Positions 7,720-14,800 of a stretch of 23,945 bases of DNA are shown here, in pieces. The DNA is from a virus. The stretch spans positions 1 through 23,945 of IMG/VR virus record IMGVR_UViG_3300032893_000271. One strand, given 5' to 3'. Under the pieces are notes generated by a model. It did no database searches and was not told the origin of the DNA. It saw only the letters and a program-made list of their open reading frames with translations. A program made the translations under genes and the position numbers. The stretch's first letter is position 1. Every line of letters starts with the position of its first letter.

Positions 7720-8281
7720 TGTGGTCCTCGGAACCACCGACGATGTGTATCCAATCGGTAACCCGATTGACCCACAGCATCTGCTTCATCTCCATCAGGT
7801 CTTCGAGGGTGTAGCCCTTCTGCTCCGGGACGATGATCGTGTGCAGGAAGCTATTGATCCCCTCGACGGCGTAGCTCCCTTTGACCCCGTTAGCTAGCTC
7901 GCCCGGATAGGCGACCTGAGTGATCCCGGTTGCCTCGATCAGCTTGGAACAGGCAGCGCAGGGGGCTCGGGTGATGTAGAGGGTCGCTCCGATGAGATCC
8001 TCTCGGTCGCAGTAGAGAAGGGCGTTAGCCTCAGCGTGAACCGCGACGCATCGGGTTGGTCCTCGATCGTAATCACTTGATCCCGCAGCAACACCGGGGT
8101 GTCGTCTCCGAGGACAAGTAGCACATCCCGGCGCACCGCTGGGTGCGCCGTTGTACCCGGTAGCCCTGATACGTCGGTCTTTGACGACGACTGCACCTAC
8201 CTTGCTCCTTTCGCAGTCTGACCGCTGAGCGACAGCCTCAGCGATCCCCAGGAAGTACTCATGCCAACCGGGTCGTGTCAC
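7700..8281 (-). CDS. Deoxycytidylate (dCMP) deaminase
   Basis: A zinc-dependent deaminase that converts dCMP to dUMP, the precursor for thymidylate. The signature is complete: HAEANALL supplies the zinc His and the catalytic Glu, PCAACSK supplies the two zinc Cys, and the N-terminal part has KVGAVVVKDRRIRATGYNGAPSG as in T4 and eukaryotic dCMP deaminases. 193 aa is the usual size. GTG 8281 is taken as start because it overlaps the upstream stop as GTGA; a longer in-frame ATG at 8326 would overlap the upstream gene further. This is the last gene of the right-arm operon. It works with the ribonucleotide reductase upstream to supply deoxynucleotides. Confidence 0.9.
   Translation of the reverse strand: MTRPGWHEYFLGIAEAVAQRSDCERSKVGAVVVKDRRIRATGYNGAPSGAPGCATCPRRRHPGVAAGSSDYDRGPTRCVAVHAEANALLYCDREDLIGATLYITRAPCAACSKLIEATGITQVAYPGELANGVKGSYAVEGINSFLHTIIVPEQKGYTLEDLMEMKQMLWVNRVTDWIHIVGGSEDHIIRSEN
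8129..8150. repeat. Perfect 9-bp hairpin inside the deaminase gene
   Basis: CGGCGCACC (8129-8137) and GGTGCGCCG (8142-8150) pair around the loop GCTG. The segment codes for part of the GAPSGAPGC loop region of the deaminase. The structure would be very stable in RNA from either strand. No function is evident. Confidence 0.6.
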
Positions 8282-8436
8282 ACGAAGTCCACCTCCGCTG
8301 TGAAGCCGGTGACAATTCCGACCCACCGCTGGCCGTTCTTGTCACGGGTGAGCTTGAGGTCGTCTCCTTCCCGCCAGGTGGCGAGGACGTTGAAGTCCTT
8401 ATCCCATAACCGGAAGACCGCCCTCTGGTCATCCAT
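8278..8436 (-). CDS. Small protein, 52 aa, unknown function
   Basis: ATG at 8436-8434 overlaps the end of the upstream gene by eight bases, and TGA at 8278-8280 overlaps the deaminase GTG (GTGA). The sequence starts MDDQRAVFRLWDKDFN and ends WVGIVTGFTAEVDFV, suggesting a small beta-rich fold with basic loops. It sits in a run of very small coupled genes upstream of the deaminase. I do not recognise the family; the coupling at both ends is the main evidence that it is real. Confidence 0.7.
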   Translation of the reverse strand: MDDQRAVFRLWDKDFNVLATWREGDDLKLTRDKNGQRWVGIVTGFTAEVDFV

Positions 8437-8584
8437 CTAACGGCTCGTCCCACTCGTAGAGGGACCGGTCGAACCGGTCCAAGACCCATCCGATGACCCA
8501 CAACAGCGGCCAGGACAGGAACGACAGATAAGGCAACGGTGGTTCGACACCGAACCACCGGGTGTACCACCTTCTCTCCCTCAT
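8429..8584 (-). CDS. Small membrane protein, 51 aa
   Basis: ATG at 8584-8582 overlaps the preceding stop (TGATG), and the stop at 8429-8431 lies within the next gene's start. Residues about 18-36 (YLSFLSWPLLWVIGWVL) form a single Trp-rich hydrophobic helix, preceded by an Arg-rich N-terminus, as in small phage membrane proteins. The C-terminus is acidic. The coding DNA holds two strong perfect hairpins: 8462-8480 (8-bp stem) and 8537-8560 (10-bp stem, ACAC loop). Function unknown. Confidence 0.7.
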   Translation of the reverse strand: MRERRWYTRWFGVEPPLPYLSFLSWPLLWVIGWVLDRFDRSLYEWDEPLDG

Positions 8585-8748
8585 CACAGCCCCAACGAGG
8601 TGATGACGGCGTCTCCGAATGTTTTGGCTGCAGCCGCTTGATTGGCCGTACGCAGCTCCTCCGCGATGGCTATCAGCGCCATCGCCGTAGCAGCCTCCCA
8701 GTTTTCATGCCGGGTCGCGTAATTGGCCCTTTCCAGGTTGTCCTTCAT
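8584..8748 (-). CDS. Small Ala-rich helical protein, 54 aa
   Basis: ATG 8748-8746 overlaps the upstream stop (ATGA), and its own stop overlaps the next ATG by one base (TGATG). The sequence begins MKDNLERANYATRHENW and continues as an Ala/Glu/Ile-rich run that looks wholly helical. A longer frame beginning at 8916 is rejected because it would lie inside the 122-aa gene. Not recognised. It may be a small regulator or host-interaction protein, which is a guess from size and location only. Confidence 0.7.
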   Translation of the reverse strand: MKDNLERANYATRHENWEAATAMALIAIAEELRTANQAAAAKTFGDAVITSLGL

Positions 8749-9113
8749 CGTCCTACCTCGTACAACATCTCGTCCAGCTCCGTGATCTTCTCCCGGAGTT
8801 CTTGGTTTTCTATCTCCAATTCGGCTATCCGACATTCCCGCTCGTCGCGGTTGCAGTCGAACCGCTCCGCTTCGTCTATCGCCTGGTGGGCTCGACGGAC
8901 TAGGTCTGGGAGGCACCCGTGCATAGCCGTGATGAAGTCGGCGTCGGCCTCGGTGAGGTTGGCTGCCACCGGCTTACGGTTCTGCTCCTCGTCCATCGCG
9001 AAGATGTCCCAGTTGCCCAGCTTGTGCTCCTCGGGCATCCAGTACCTGTCCTGAGCCCCGGTCGTTTTCGCCCACTGTTGGTACAGCAGGTCGAAGAAAT
9101 CACGTTCATCCAT
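8745..9113 (-). CDS. Acidic coiled-coil protein, 122 aa, conserved-type Cluster A gene
   Basis: ATG at 9113 with GAAAGG upstream. The N-terminus MDERDFFDLLYQQWAKTTG and the following DRYWMPEE block look like a protein commonly found next to polA in Cluster A phages; that is recollection, not a search. Residues about 84-118 are a heptad-rich coiled coil (CRIAELEIENQELREKITEL). The stoperator-like site at 9128 lies between polA and this gene, about 15 bases from the start codon. The stop overlaps the next ATG (ATGA). No function is known to me. Confidence 0.75.
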   Translation of the reverse strand: MDERDFFDLLYQQWAKTTGAQDRYWMPEEHKLGNWDIFAMDEEQNRKPVAANLTEADADFITAMHGCLPDLVRRAHQAIDEAERFDCNRDERECRIAELEIENQELREKITELDEMLYEVGR

Positions 9114-9127
9114 CGGTGTTTATCCTT

Positions 9128-9143
9128 TCGTTCGCTGTCAAGT
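9128..9143 (+). promoter_or_regulatory. Stoperator-like repressor site 3
   Basis: Reads ACTTGACAGCGAACGA along transcription (-). The polA stop codon TGA is the TGA of TTGACA in this site. It is followed at once by the ribosome binding site GAAAGG of the 122-aa gene. Confidence 0.7.
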
Positions 9144-10955
9144 GTCGGCCCCGTAAAGGGAGCCCCATGAGCGGCCACCGACCTCGGCGTCGGTGCTGAT
9201 AAAGACAGGTCCCATCTGCTCGGCCATGATCCGTCCGATCTCATCGGCGCCCCACTGCGCCTCACCCTCCGGGACCGAAGCCAGGATCTCGTCATGGATC
9301 GGTAGACGGAGGTAGCGGGTGAACCCAGCGGTGTGTAGGCGTAGCAACGCCCTGCCGGTAACATCCCGGGATGTAGATTGGATCAGGTAGTTGAGGGCGC
9401 TGTACGCCCTCGTCGGGTCCACCGGAAGACGCCTCCCCATCGGCGTTACGATAGCCCCAGTTTGACTGGCTTCCCGCTGTAACTTCAGTGAGAGTTTCTG
9501 GACTCCGGGGTACGCCCGGTCGAAGCCGTCGACCACACGTTTGGCAGTAGGGAAGTCCAGCCCGGTCTGTTCCGCAACCGTTTTGGCACCACCACCGTAG
9601 ACCCTGCCGAAGTTCACTACCTTCGCCCACTTGCGCTCCTTATCGTCCTTCGTGACGTGGGGGCCAAACGCGGCCTGCGCTGTCATCAGGTGGAGATCAG
9701 CCCCGGCACGGAAAGCCTCGATCATCGTCGGGTCCTCGGAGAGGGCAGCCAGGACACGCAACTCCTGCGCCTGATAGTCCACGGAAGCAATCCGATGGCC
9801 TGGGTCCGCCAAAAAGCATCGGCGGATCTTCCAATCCCCGGCAGGCAAAGTCTGGGCCGGTATGCCAGTGATCGACATCCGGGCGGTTCGGGCACGGAGT
9901 GGGTTGATTGAGGCGTGGCACCGATCGTTGGCGTCCCTCCCTTTTAGGAAGGTTTCCACCCATGTTTTCCTCCATTTCCCAGCCTTTTTCGCTTTGATGA
10001 CAGCTCGGGCGAACCCTCCCGTGTCCGGGTCTTTCGCCAGACTCTGTAGAAGCTCGTCGTCTACCTTCCGATTACCCGAAGGTGTCCTTCCTAGGACCGG
10101 GACCCCACGGCGTTCCAAGGTGTCTGCCACCATCTCGGTGGAGTTAACGTTCTCGCATCCGTAGGACAGCGCGATCCCGGCGTTGGTGCTCTCGATGAAA
10201 TTCAGCTCGGCGGAGAGACCTTCGGCGTACTCCACATCGAGCAGGAAGCCTGTCCGCTCCATGTACGAGCAGACTTCAGCGAGCTTGTATTCGTACGGGA
10301 CCAGCTCTGAAGAAGATCCAGGGACCAGAGGGGTCAGTTTCTGGAGTAAGCGGACCACCAGGATCGGGTCCATCCCCGAGTAGAGCTGGTAGTGCGGGTC
10401 GTTCAGATCCACTTTCTTCCATACGTTCGCCTTCGTTGTCTTGTGCGCCTTCGCCAGATCCGCCATCAGCGTCTTGACGTTGTTGGCTACATCGGCGTCG
10501 ATATAGTGCCGGGTCAGCTCCTCCAACGAGTGGCCTATCCCACCTTCTTTCCTGGAGTCTCGCGGGTCGACCAGGTGGGCGAGGATCTTGGTGTCAATGA
10601 CCTTCGGCCACAGTTCTTCCATAGCGACCCCGAGGGTCCGGTCGAAAACCTGTAGGTCGTATGAGGCGTTCTGTAGGACGAGGCGGTTGACGCCTTTGAG
10701 CGCCAACCGAACATCCTCAACAAACCGACCACCCAGCTCCACCGGGACGACGTACGCTTCGGTCTCAGTTCCAAACTGAACGAGTCGGCACCGGAACCCG
10801 TCTGAATAAATATCGAGCCCGGTTGTCTCAGAGTCGACTCCAAGACACGCCAGGTTTCCTCGTACGAAGTCACGGAAGCCTTCCAGATCCTCTTCAGTTT
10901 CGACGACGTTGATAACGACCGGTTCTCCAGCGACCTCGTGCCGGTGCCCGATCAT
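9138..10955 (-). CDS. polA: DNA polymerase I (family A) with 3'-5' exonuclease domain
   Basis: The replicative or repair polymerase of the phage, 605 aa. It lacks a 5'-3' exonuclease domain and opens with a DEDD-type proofreading domain (D41 and E43 in DSETTG). Polymerase motif A holds D393 in VDYQAQELR, and motif B has K445 and Y453 eight residues apart in KVVNFGRVY, as in Klenow K758/Y766. Motif C is H554-D555-E556 in PIHDEI. The size matches L5 gp44-type enzymes. ATG 10955 overlaps the stop of the upstream HTH gene (ATGA). Its stop lies in stoperator site 3. A 37-bp piece (9903-9939, residues about 340-351) recurs inverted near the right edge of the window. Confidence 0.96.
   Translation of the reverse strand: MIGHRHEVAGEPVVINVVETEEDLEGFRDFVRGNLACLGVDSETTGLDIYSDGFRCRLVQFGTETEAYVVPVELGGRFVEDVRLALKGVNRLVLQNASYDLQVFDRTLGVAMEELWPKVIDTKILAHLVDPRDSRKEGGIGHSLEELTRHYIDADVANNVKTLMADLAKAHKTTKANVWKKVDLNDPHYQLYSGMDPILVVRLLQKLTPLVPGSSSELVPYEYKLAEVCSYMERTGFLLDVEYAEGLSAELNFIESTNAGIALSYGCENVNSTEMVADTLERRGVPVLGRTPSGNRKVDDELLQSLAKDPDTGGFARAVIKAKKAGKWRKTWVETFLKGRDANDRCHASINPLRARTARMSITGIPAQTLPAGDWKIRRCFLADPGHRIASVDYQAQELRVLAALSEDPTMIEAFRAGADLHLMTAQAAFGPHVTKDDKERKWAKVVNFGRVYGGGAKTVAEQTGLDFPTAKRVVDGFDRAYPGVQKLSLKLQREASQTGAIVTPMGRRLPVDPTRAYSALNYLIQSTSRDVTGRALLRLHTAGFTRYLRLPIHDEILASVPEGEAQWGADEIGRIMAEQMGPVFISTDAEVGGRSWGSLYGADT
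9903..9939 (+). repeat. 37-bp repeat, copy in polA (inverted partner at 23626-23662)
   Basis: Perfect reverse complement of 23626-23662, 13.7 kb away. Here it encodes part of the polA stretch RDANDRCHASIN, which belongs to the conserved region before motif A. This copy is therefore likely the original and the distant one the derivative. Confidence 0.9.
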
Positions 10956-11293
10956 GCGCTTGCTAACTCCTTGTAGTACTGGCCCCGGACGATGCGGGAC
11001 ACGGTGGCGGGGTTAACGTCGTACATCTTCGCTAGAACCGCCTGGCTGGCCACCCCGATCCGATTCATATCCCGGATGGTCTTGACCTCCCGGGCTGTCA
11101 GCTTCTTGCGGTTAGGACGTTGCGGTCCTTTGGCTTCCGGTTGCGGGTGGTCTTTGTAGATCACCTGTGGCTCATAGCGGATGCCGATCTCGACTTCGAG
11201 GACGGAGACCCCTAGCCACTTCCAGAGCCGGAACAACTGGCCCAGCCCGTAGTTGAACACCCGGTTGTTGGTGACGCGGTACCTAAGCTGCAT
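10952..11293 (-). CDS. Helix-turn-helix DNA-binding protein, 113 aa
   Basis: ATG 11293-11291 is chosen: it overlaps the upstream stop by 11 bases, and the longer frame from 11449 reads as low-complexity Ser/Thr sequence inside the upstream gene. The N-terminal half (MQLRYRVTNNRVF, then LGVSVLEVEIGIRYEP) looks beta/alpha. The C-terminal part, KKLTAREVKTIRDMN followed by SQAVLAKMYDVNPATVSRIVRG, is a clear resolvase/Xre-like helix-turn-helix with a basic linker before it. It is probably a transcription or replication regulator working with the polymerase that follows. The exact role is unknown; it is not the immunity repressor, which is at 22619. Confidence 0.78.
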   Translation of the reverse strand: MQLRYRVTNNRVFNYGLGQLFRLWKWLGVSVLEVEIGIRYEPQVIYKDHPQPEAKGPQRPNRKKLTAREVKTIRDMNRIGVASQAVLAKMYDVNPATVSRIVRGQYYKELASA

Positions 11294-11480
11294 TTGTAAC
11301 CTCCTCGTGAGGAGGCTCATCGGCCTCGCAGAAGTAGTGGACGTGGTCGAAGTTGAACGTGATCGAGGTACCGCCACTGCCGTGGATGACGAGGATGCCG
11401 TTGTCGGTGTCCAATAGAACCTCCCCGTGGGCGTGGACCGGAGGTCCATCCCCGAAGACGGTTATTTCCCTGTATTCCAT
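11283..11480 (-). CDS. Small protein, 65 aa, unknown function
   Basis: ATG 11480 is preceded by AGAGAGGGAA, a good ribosome binding site, so the longer frame from 11528 is not needed. The protein (MEYREITVFGDGPPVHAHG, then LLDTDNGILVIHGSGGTSITFNF) is predicted all-beta with several His, and ends in an acidic tail. The stop overlaps the start of the HTH gene. It lies about 50 bases below stoperator site 4. Not recognised. Confidence 0.72.
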   Translation of the reverse strand: MEYREITVFGDGPPVHAHGEVLLDTDNGILVIHGSGGTSITFNFDHVHYFCEADEPPHEEVTNAA

Positions 11481-11528
11481 GTTTCCCTCTCTTTCTTGGA
11501 GGGGACCGGCCCAATCACCGGTCCCCAC

Positions 11529-11544
11529 CTGTTCTCTGTCAAGT
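11529..11544 (+). promoter_or_regulatory. Stoperator-like repressor site 4
   Basis: Reads ACTTGACAGAGAACAG along transcription (-), in the gap between the ssDNA-binding-like gene (stop at 11550) and the 65-aa gene. Confidence 0.7.
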
Positions 11545-11549
11545 CCCGA

Positions 11550-12098
11550 TCAGAAGAAGATGGGACGTTCGTCGGAGCCCCTAGGAGGCATCCAGCCCTT
11601 CCACGGCTTGCCGTTGGCTTTGGAGACACCGGACTTGAACGTCCAGCCCGGTCCGGGAGCGGGCGGGGAGCCCGCGGGCGCGCTTTGCGCTTCAGCGGGA
11701 GCCGCCGCACGAGGAGCGGATGCAGTTCCGGTGAGGCCTACGAAGGCCGCACGGGGCTTGCTGTTGTACTCGGCGTACGCTTCAGCAGCCCTCTGGCTGC
11801 GCTTCAGTAGCTCGTTGAGCTGGTCTGCGCTGTCTCCGCTGAAGACGGCCAGGGCCTCCTCGATCGTGGCTGCGTGGATGACCACCCACGGGGCGTCATA
11901 CCCGGCGCCACCCTTGAGGGTGACAACCACCTTGCCCTCTGTCGCCGGGATGTTGGTTACAGCCAGCGTGGGGCCTGCCTCAGGAGCAGGAACGTTGTTC
12001 CCGGTCTTGTGGTCACTCACCCGTAGCCAGGGGTCGGCTGGCGGGCCGGGGCAGGGAGAAGTTTGGAAAGCCCCGTCGAACGGGTCGTAAGCTGTCAT
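11550..12098 (-). CDS. Candidate ssDNA-binding protein, 182 aa
   Basis: ATG 12098 has AAAGGAA upstream and follows the reductase stop by 19 bases. The core (GPTLAVTNIPATEGKVVVTL, then GGAGYDAPWVVIHAATIEEAL) looks like the OB-type/ssDNA-binding protein found near polA and the reductase in many actinophages. A Pro/Ala-rich linker (about 125-150) leads to a C-terminal GKPWKGWMPP...PIFF tail, which in relatives tends to carry Cys for zinc; here the Cys are missing. The ssDNA-binding role is from memory of family context, not proven. The N-terminus holds two repeat patches shared with the exonuclease gene (11994-12033 and 12054-12075), which makes residues 8-35 suspect as acquired sequence. Confidence 0.55.
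   Translation of the reverse strand: MTAYDPFDGAFQTSPCPGPPADPWLRVSDHKTGNNVPAPEAGPTLAVTNIPATEGKVVVTLKGGAGYDAPWVVIHAATIEEALAVFSGDSADQLNELLKRSQRAAEAYAEYNSKPRAAFVGLTGTASAPRAAAPAEAQSAPAGSPPAPGPGWTFKSGVSKANGKPWKGWMPPRGSDERPIFF
11994..12033 (-). repeat. 40-bp direct repeat, copy in the ssDNA-binding-like gene
   Basis: Matches 21649-21688 in the exonuclease gene at 39 of 40 bases, in the same strand and the same reading frame, 9.7 kb away. It encodes PWLRVSDHKTGNN; the single difference makes S into R in the other copy. Confidence 0.9.
12054..12075 (-). repeat. 22-bp inverted repeat, copy in the ssDNA-binding-like gene
   Basis: Perfect reverse complement of 21695-21716. It lies 20 bases upstream (in reading direction) of the 40-bp repeat, while in the exonuclease gene the gap is 6 bases. 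Allowing one mismatch the match extends five bases further. Confidence 0.88.
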
Positions 12099-12117
12099 GT
12101 GATTCCTTTCGGTTGGG

Positions 12118-14145
12118 TTATCTGATAGGGCAAGCGCCGTTGGCGCAGTCTTCGTCTACACCGTCTGCGACGGCTTTAGTAGCGAACCTCGCGTACTCCT
12201 CTCGTGTGATCCGCTCGTACGGTGCCTGCGGCATCGACGCTTCGGGAAAGATGGTGGCGCCCTTAAGCAACCCACCGAATTTCTTGAGCTGCTCCCCGAC
12301 GTACTGCTCGGTGTACCGAGTCGGGTCGACGTTCGCTGTAAAGGACACGGCGTTGTCAGCCCAGGCGATCTGGTAGAGCGCCTGCATCCCCAACATCTCG
12401 TTCAATGTCAAGTTGTCGGCGGACTGGACGATGTCGTTAGCCCTTTCCCGGCCCCAGAGGGCCTCTGTAGCCTCTAACAGACTGTCCTTGGTAGGGATGG
12501 CCACCACGGTGGTGTCTGCGGCGTACCTGTCGGGCTCGACCGTGTAGCCCTCGGTGGCGTACCGGGTGGCCGTCTCGTACTGATCCGGGTCGTGGTTCGA
12601 GAACCGAACGCGCCGGATGAAGTACTTCGAGAAGATCGGGTGAATCCCCTCGGAGACCCCGGGCATCTTGGCGATCGTCCCGGTCGGGGCGATCGTCCGT
12701 TTCTTGACAGGTACCGGGATGCGGAGCTGGTGAGAGAACGAAGCAGCCTCGTCGTCCACTATGCTTGCTAACTCACGCAGAAGGGTCCGAAACCACTTAT
12801 TTGTCCTGGATTCAGAGTACTTCATGCCCTTAAGCGCTAAAAATGAAGCAACACCGAAGTGTCCGACTCCGATACGGCGGTTCCGGTCCAGGACTTCCCT
12901 CGACTTCGGGTCCTCTACCGGGCTGAACGTGGCCCGGATCAGGAACCTGGTCATCAGCCGGTGTGCCTTCACCATCGCTAGCGAGTCGTGCTTCCCGTTG
13001 TCTTTGATGAACGCTGCCAGGTTGACGTGGCCGAGGTTGCACGGTTCCCACGGTTCGAGGGGGATCTCCCCGCACGGGTTGGTGCAGACGACCTCGTTCG
13101 GCTCCCCGACGTTGGACAGCGAACTGTCCCAGAATCCCGGCTCCCCGTTCTTCACCATGCCCTGAGTGATAGCATCGAGGATGTTCACGGCAGGGTAGTA
13201 GCCGCCCTTGGCCTCTTCCCAGAACTTCTCGTCCACCTCGACTGAGATGTTCGTCGTCCAGTGCGATCCGGTGTCGTGTTTGCACAGGATGAAGTCCATG
13301 ATCTGCGGATCATTCCAGTGCATCATCGACATACGAGCCGACCGGCGAACGCCCCCGGCGACTACGCACTGCGCTATGGCGTGGTCGATGTCCATCGCGT
13401 CCAGCCCGGTCATCATCCGGCCTCGGAAGGCCAGATCCGCCAGCACGTCGTTTACCTCTTTGAGCATCCTTGCAAGTGGTAGAGGTCCACTTGCGCGGCC
13501 CCCGAACGTGCGAAGACGGCTGCCTGCTGGCCGCACTCGGGACACATCGTAAACCCGATGAAAGTGCTTGACCTCGTCTCGATAGTGAGTGTCGATAATG
13601 TCGACAAGGGCAGCGGCCCATCCTTCACGAGAGTCCTCTATCTGGTAGGAGCCCACCCAGTCCGGGTGGTAATCGTTGGACAACAGGCCCGCGTCTTCGA
13701 GGGCCTGGTAGTCGGGGTGCTCTGGGTCACAGACGATGTCGACCAAGAGGTCCTGCTTCACGACCCCGTACCAAGACAGGTTCTTGAACGAGTACGACGA
13801 CCCGACGCCACCACCCTCCATGAGGCGCATGAGCGTGAATCCGAAGTGGTCGCTTGGCTTCTCGGTCCACCCGCTGACCCAGCAGTTGAAAAGATGCTGA
13901 GCGCCTTTGACGCCAGACGCCCACAAGTGTCGGCCACCGGGGAGGATCTTGAACTCCGTCATAAACCGAATCAGGTCGTCGCGCTCACCCTCCAGTTGGT
14001 ATCGCTCGGGGACGAGGGCTAGGTTTCCGTCAACCACTCGGCTAACAGTCTCAGGCCAAGTTTCACGAGAGCCATCTGGTTTGGTCCGAGAGTAAGTCCG
14101 CTCGTACACAAGCTGTCCAGTCGGCCCCCACGGTACATCCGTCAC
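12118..14145 (-). CDS. nrdJ: Ribonucleotide reductase, class II (adenosylcobalamin-dependent)
   Basis: Reduces ribonucleotides to deoxyribonucleotides for phage DNA synthesis. 675 aa, the size of the monomeric L5 gp50-type enzyme. Key residues: C88 in FNCWVSGW and C369 in PWEPCN as the redox pair; N356, C358 and E360 in NPCGEIPLE as the catalytic triad of the radical site; [17 protein letters not shown] as a phosphate-binding loop; and C667 and C672 in CANGAC as the shuttle dithiol at the tail. No separate small subunit or NrdG is needed for class II. The GTG start at 14145 overlaps the previous stop (GTGA). The reading frame contains a ninth stoperator-like site at 12398. Confidence 0.94.
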   Translation of the reverse strand: MTDVPWGPTGQLVYERTYSRTKPDGSRETWPETVSRVVDGNLALVPERYQLEGERDDLIRFMTEFKILPGGRHLWASGVKGAQHLFNCWVSGWTEKPSDHFGFTLMRLMEGGGVGSSYSFKNLSWYGVVKQDLLVDIVCDPEHPDYQALEDAGLLSNDYHPDWVGSYQIEDSREGWAAALVDIIDTHYRDEVKHFHRVYDVSRVRPAGSRLRTFGGRASGPLPLARMLKEVNDVLADLAFRGRMMTGLDAMDIDHAIAQCVVAGGVRRSARMSMMHWNDPQIMDFILCKHDTGSHWTTNISVEVDEKFWEEAKGGYYPAVNILDAITQGMVKNGEPGFWDSSLSNVGEPNEVVCTNPCGEIPLEPWEPCNLGHVNLAAFIKDNGKHDSLAMVKAHRLMTRFLIRATFSPVEDPKSREVLDRNRRIGVGHFGVASFLALKGMKYSESRTNKWFRTLLRELASIVDDEAASFSHQLRIPVPVKKRTIAPTGTIAKMPGVSEGIHPIFSKYFIRRVRFSNHDPDQYETATRYATEGYTVEPDRYAADTTVVAIPTKDSLLEATEALWGRERANDIVQSADNLTLNEMLGMQALYQIAWADNAVSFTANVDPTRYTEQYVGEQLKKFGGLLKGATIFPEASMPQAPYERITREEYARFATKAVADGVDEDCANGACPIR
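12398..12413 (+). promoter_or_regulatory. Stoperator-like site 9, inside the reductase gene
   Basis: Reads ACTTGACATTGAACGA along transcription (-). It matches every invariant position of the other eight sites, although it is inside a coding region (encoding NLTLNE). It has the same orientation relative to transcription as the rest. Confidence 0.5.
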
Positions 14146-14384
14146 ACTTCCTCCAAAAGTCGCTCAGAATCCTGCGGTGTCAGTGGTAATGCCCCTCTGC
14201 GTCCCCAGCACGGGTACTCCCGGTCGAGTAGCACTAGCCCGATCTGCCTCGGGTCGAGGCACCTGCCCCTGGACCGGTGCTTGTCGAAGGTGACGACGCC
14301 GGAGAACGTCTCGTGGCAGGCCGGGCAGTGGCACGTATTGGCCCCGGCCCACCAAGCCTCACAACAGTGGGTCTTTACCCTCAT
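14142..14384 (-). CDS. Zinc-finger protein, FDxHR type, 80 aa
   Basis: ATG 14384-14382 overlaps the upstream stop (ATGA) and has GGAG before it; a longer frame from 14423 would overlap the upstream gene more. The motif [20 protein letters not shown] followed by GRC gives C-x2-C and H...C zinc ligands with the FDxHR signature seen in many small phage proteins, plus extra Cys pairs nearby (HCCEAWW). It is probably a small nucleic-acid-binding or protein-binding zinc domain. The stop is coupled to the reductase GTG. The fold is clear; the target is unknown. Confidence 0.78.
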   Translation of the reverse strand: MRVKTHCCEAWWAGANTCHCPACHETFSGVVTFDKHRSRGRCLDPRQIGLVLLDREYPCWGRRGALPLTPQDSERLLEEV

Positions 14385-14575
14385 GCGGCTCCTGTCACCA
14401 ATCTCAGGTACCCCAGCGTCCACTCGCCGCCGCAGTACGTCTCACGGTCGTTCTGTGTCCAGTTCTCGATCAGCATCGGCTTCTCGTGCGGAAACAGGTC
14501 CGGGGTGAGCTGCGCTCGATAGAACTCTGACCCACCCATGCCGTTGAATAAGGGGTCGAAGATGTTCTGGCTCAC
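14381..14575 (-). CDS. Small protein, 64 aa, unknown function
   Basis: GTG 14575-14573 overlaps the upstream stop (GTGA); the longer frame from 14632 would run through the upstream tiny gene. It begins MSQNIFDPLFNGMGGSEFY and has a Trp/Tyr-rich C-terminal half with one Cys. The stop overlaps the zinc-finger gene start. Not recognised; accepted because both ends are coupled. Confidence 0.65.
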   Translation of the reverse strand: MSQNIFDPLFNGMGGSEFYRAQLTPDLFPHEKPMLIENWTQNDRETYCGGEWTLGYLRLVTGAA

Positions 14576-14655
14576 GGCATCGACTCTTCGGAATAGTCGT
14601 CCTCCAAGGAGTCGTCTAGGCCGTGTAGCCAAAGCTGCTCTTGTTCGCTACTCAC
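14572..14655 (-). CDS. Tiny acidic protein, 27 aa
   Basis: GTG 14655-14653 overlaps the preceding stop (GTGA), and its own TGA overlaps the next GTG. The sequence starts MSSEQEQLWLHGLDDSLEDD and has many acidic residues. It is too short for a domain call. The chain of four-base overlaps on both sides is the only strong support. Confidence 0.45.
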   Translation of the reverse strand: MSSEQEQLWLHGLDDSLEDDYSEESMP

Positions 14656-14792
14656 CACGCCTCCGGGTGCTTGTCCATAGGTTGGTCTTCGTAGTAGTCC
14701 CAGTGCTTTCCGGCGTTTCGGGGTAGGTCGTCGTAGTCCGTCATGTGACGGGAGACACGGTCTACCCAGTCTTTTCCGAAGTTCTCTCGCAT
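14652..14792 (-). CDS. Small charged protein, 46 aa
   Basis: ATG 14792-14790 lies eight bases after the sigma-like gene's stop with AGGA upstream. A second in-frame ATG at 14744 has a weaker context. It starts MRENFGKDWVDRVSRH and continues with Asp/Tyr-rich sequence to PEAW. The stop overlaps the next GTG. Not recognised; probably a small host-interaction or regulatory peptide like many in this arm. Confidence 0.55.
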   Translation of the reverse strand: MRENFGKDWVDRVSRHMTDYDDLPRNAGKHWDYYEDQPMDKHPEAW

Positions 14793-14800
14793 CTGATTTC

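Noticed and set aside
8388-8420. Similarity of RLWDKDFN in the 52-aa gene to RLWDGDFN in the 602-aa tail protein
   Set aside because: The match is eight residues with no extension and no DNA-level identity of note; likely chance.
11467-11545. A 26-codon frame starting at the TTG of site 4
   Set aside because: The start lacks a Shine-Dalgarno sequence and the frame overlaps the better supported 65-aa gene out of frame.
12703-12709. TTGACA cores at 12703 and 22142 as promoters or sites
   Set aside because: Flanks do not match the consensus, the orientation is wrong, and no -10 lies at the right distance; both are in well-supported coding regions.
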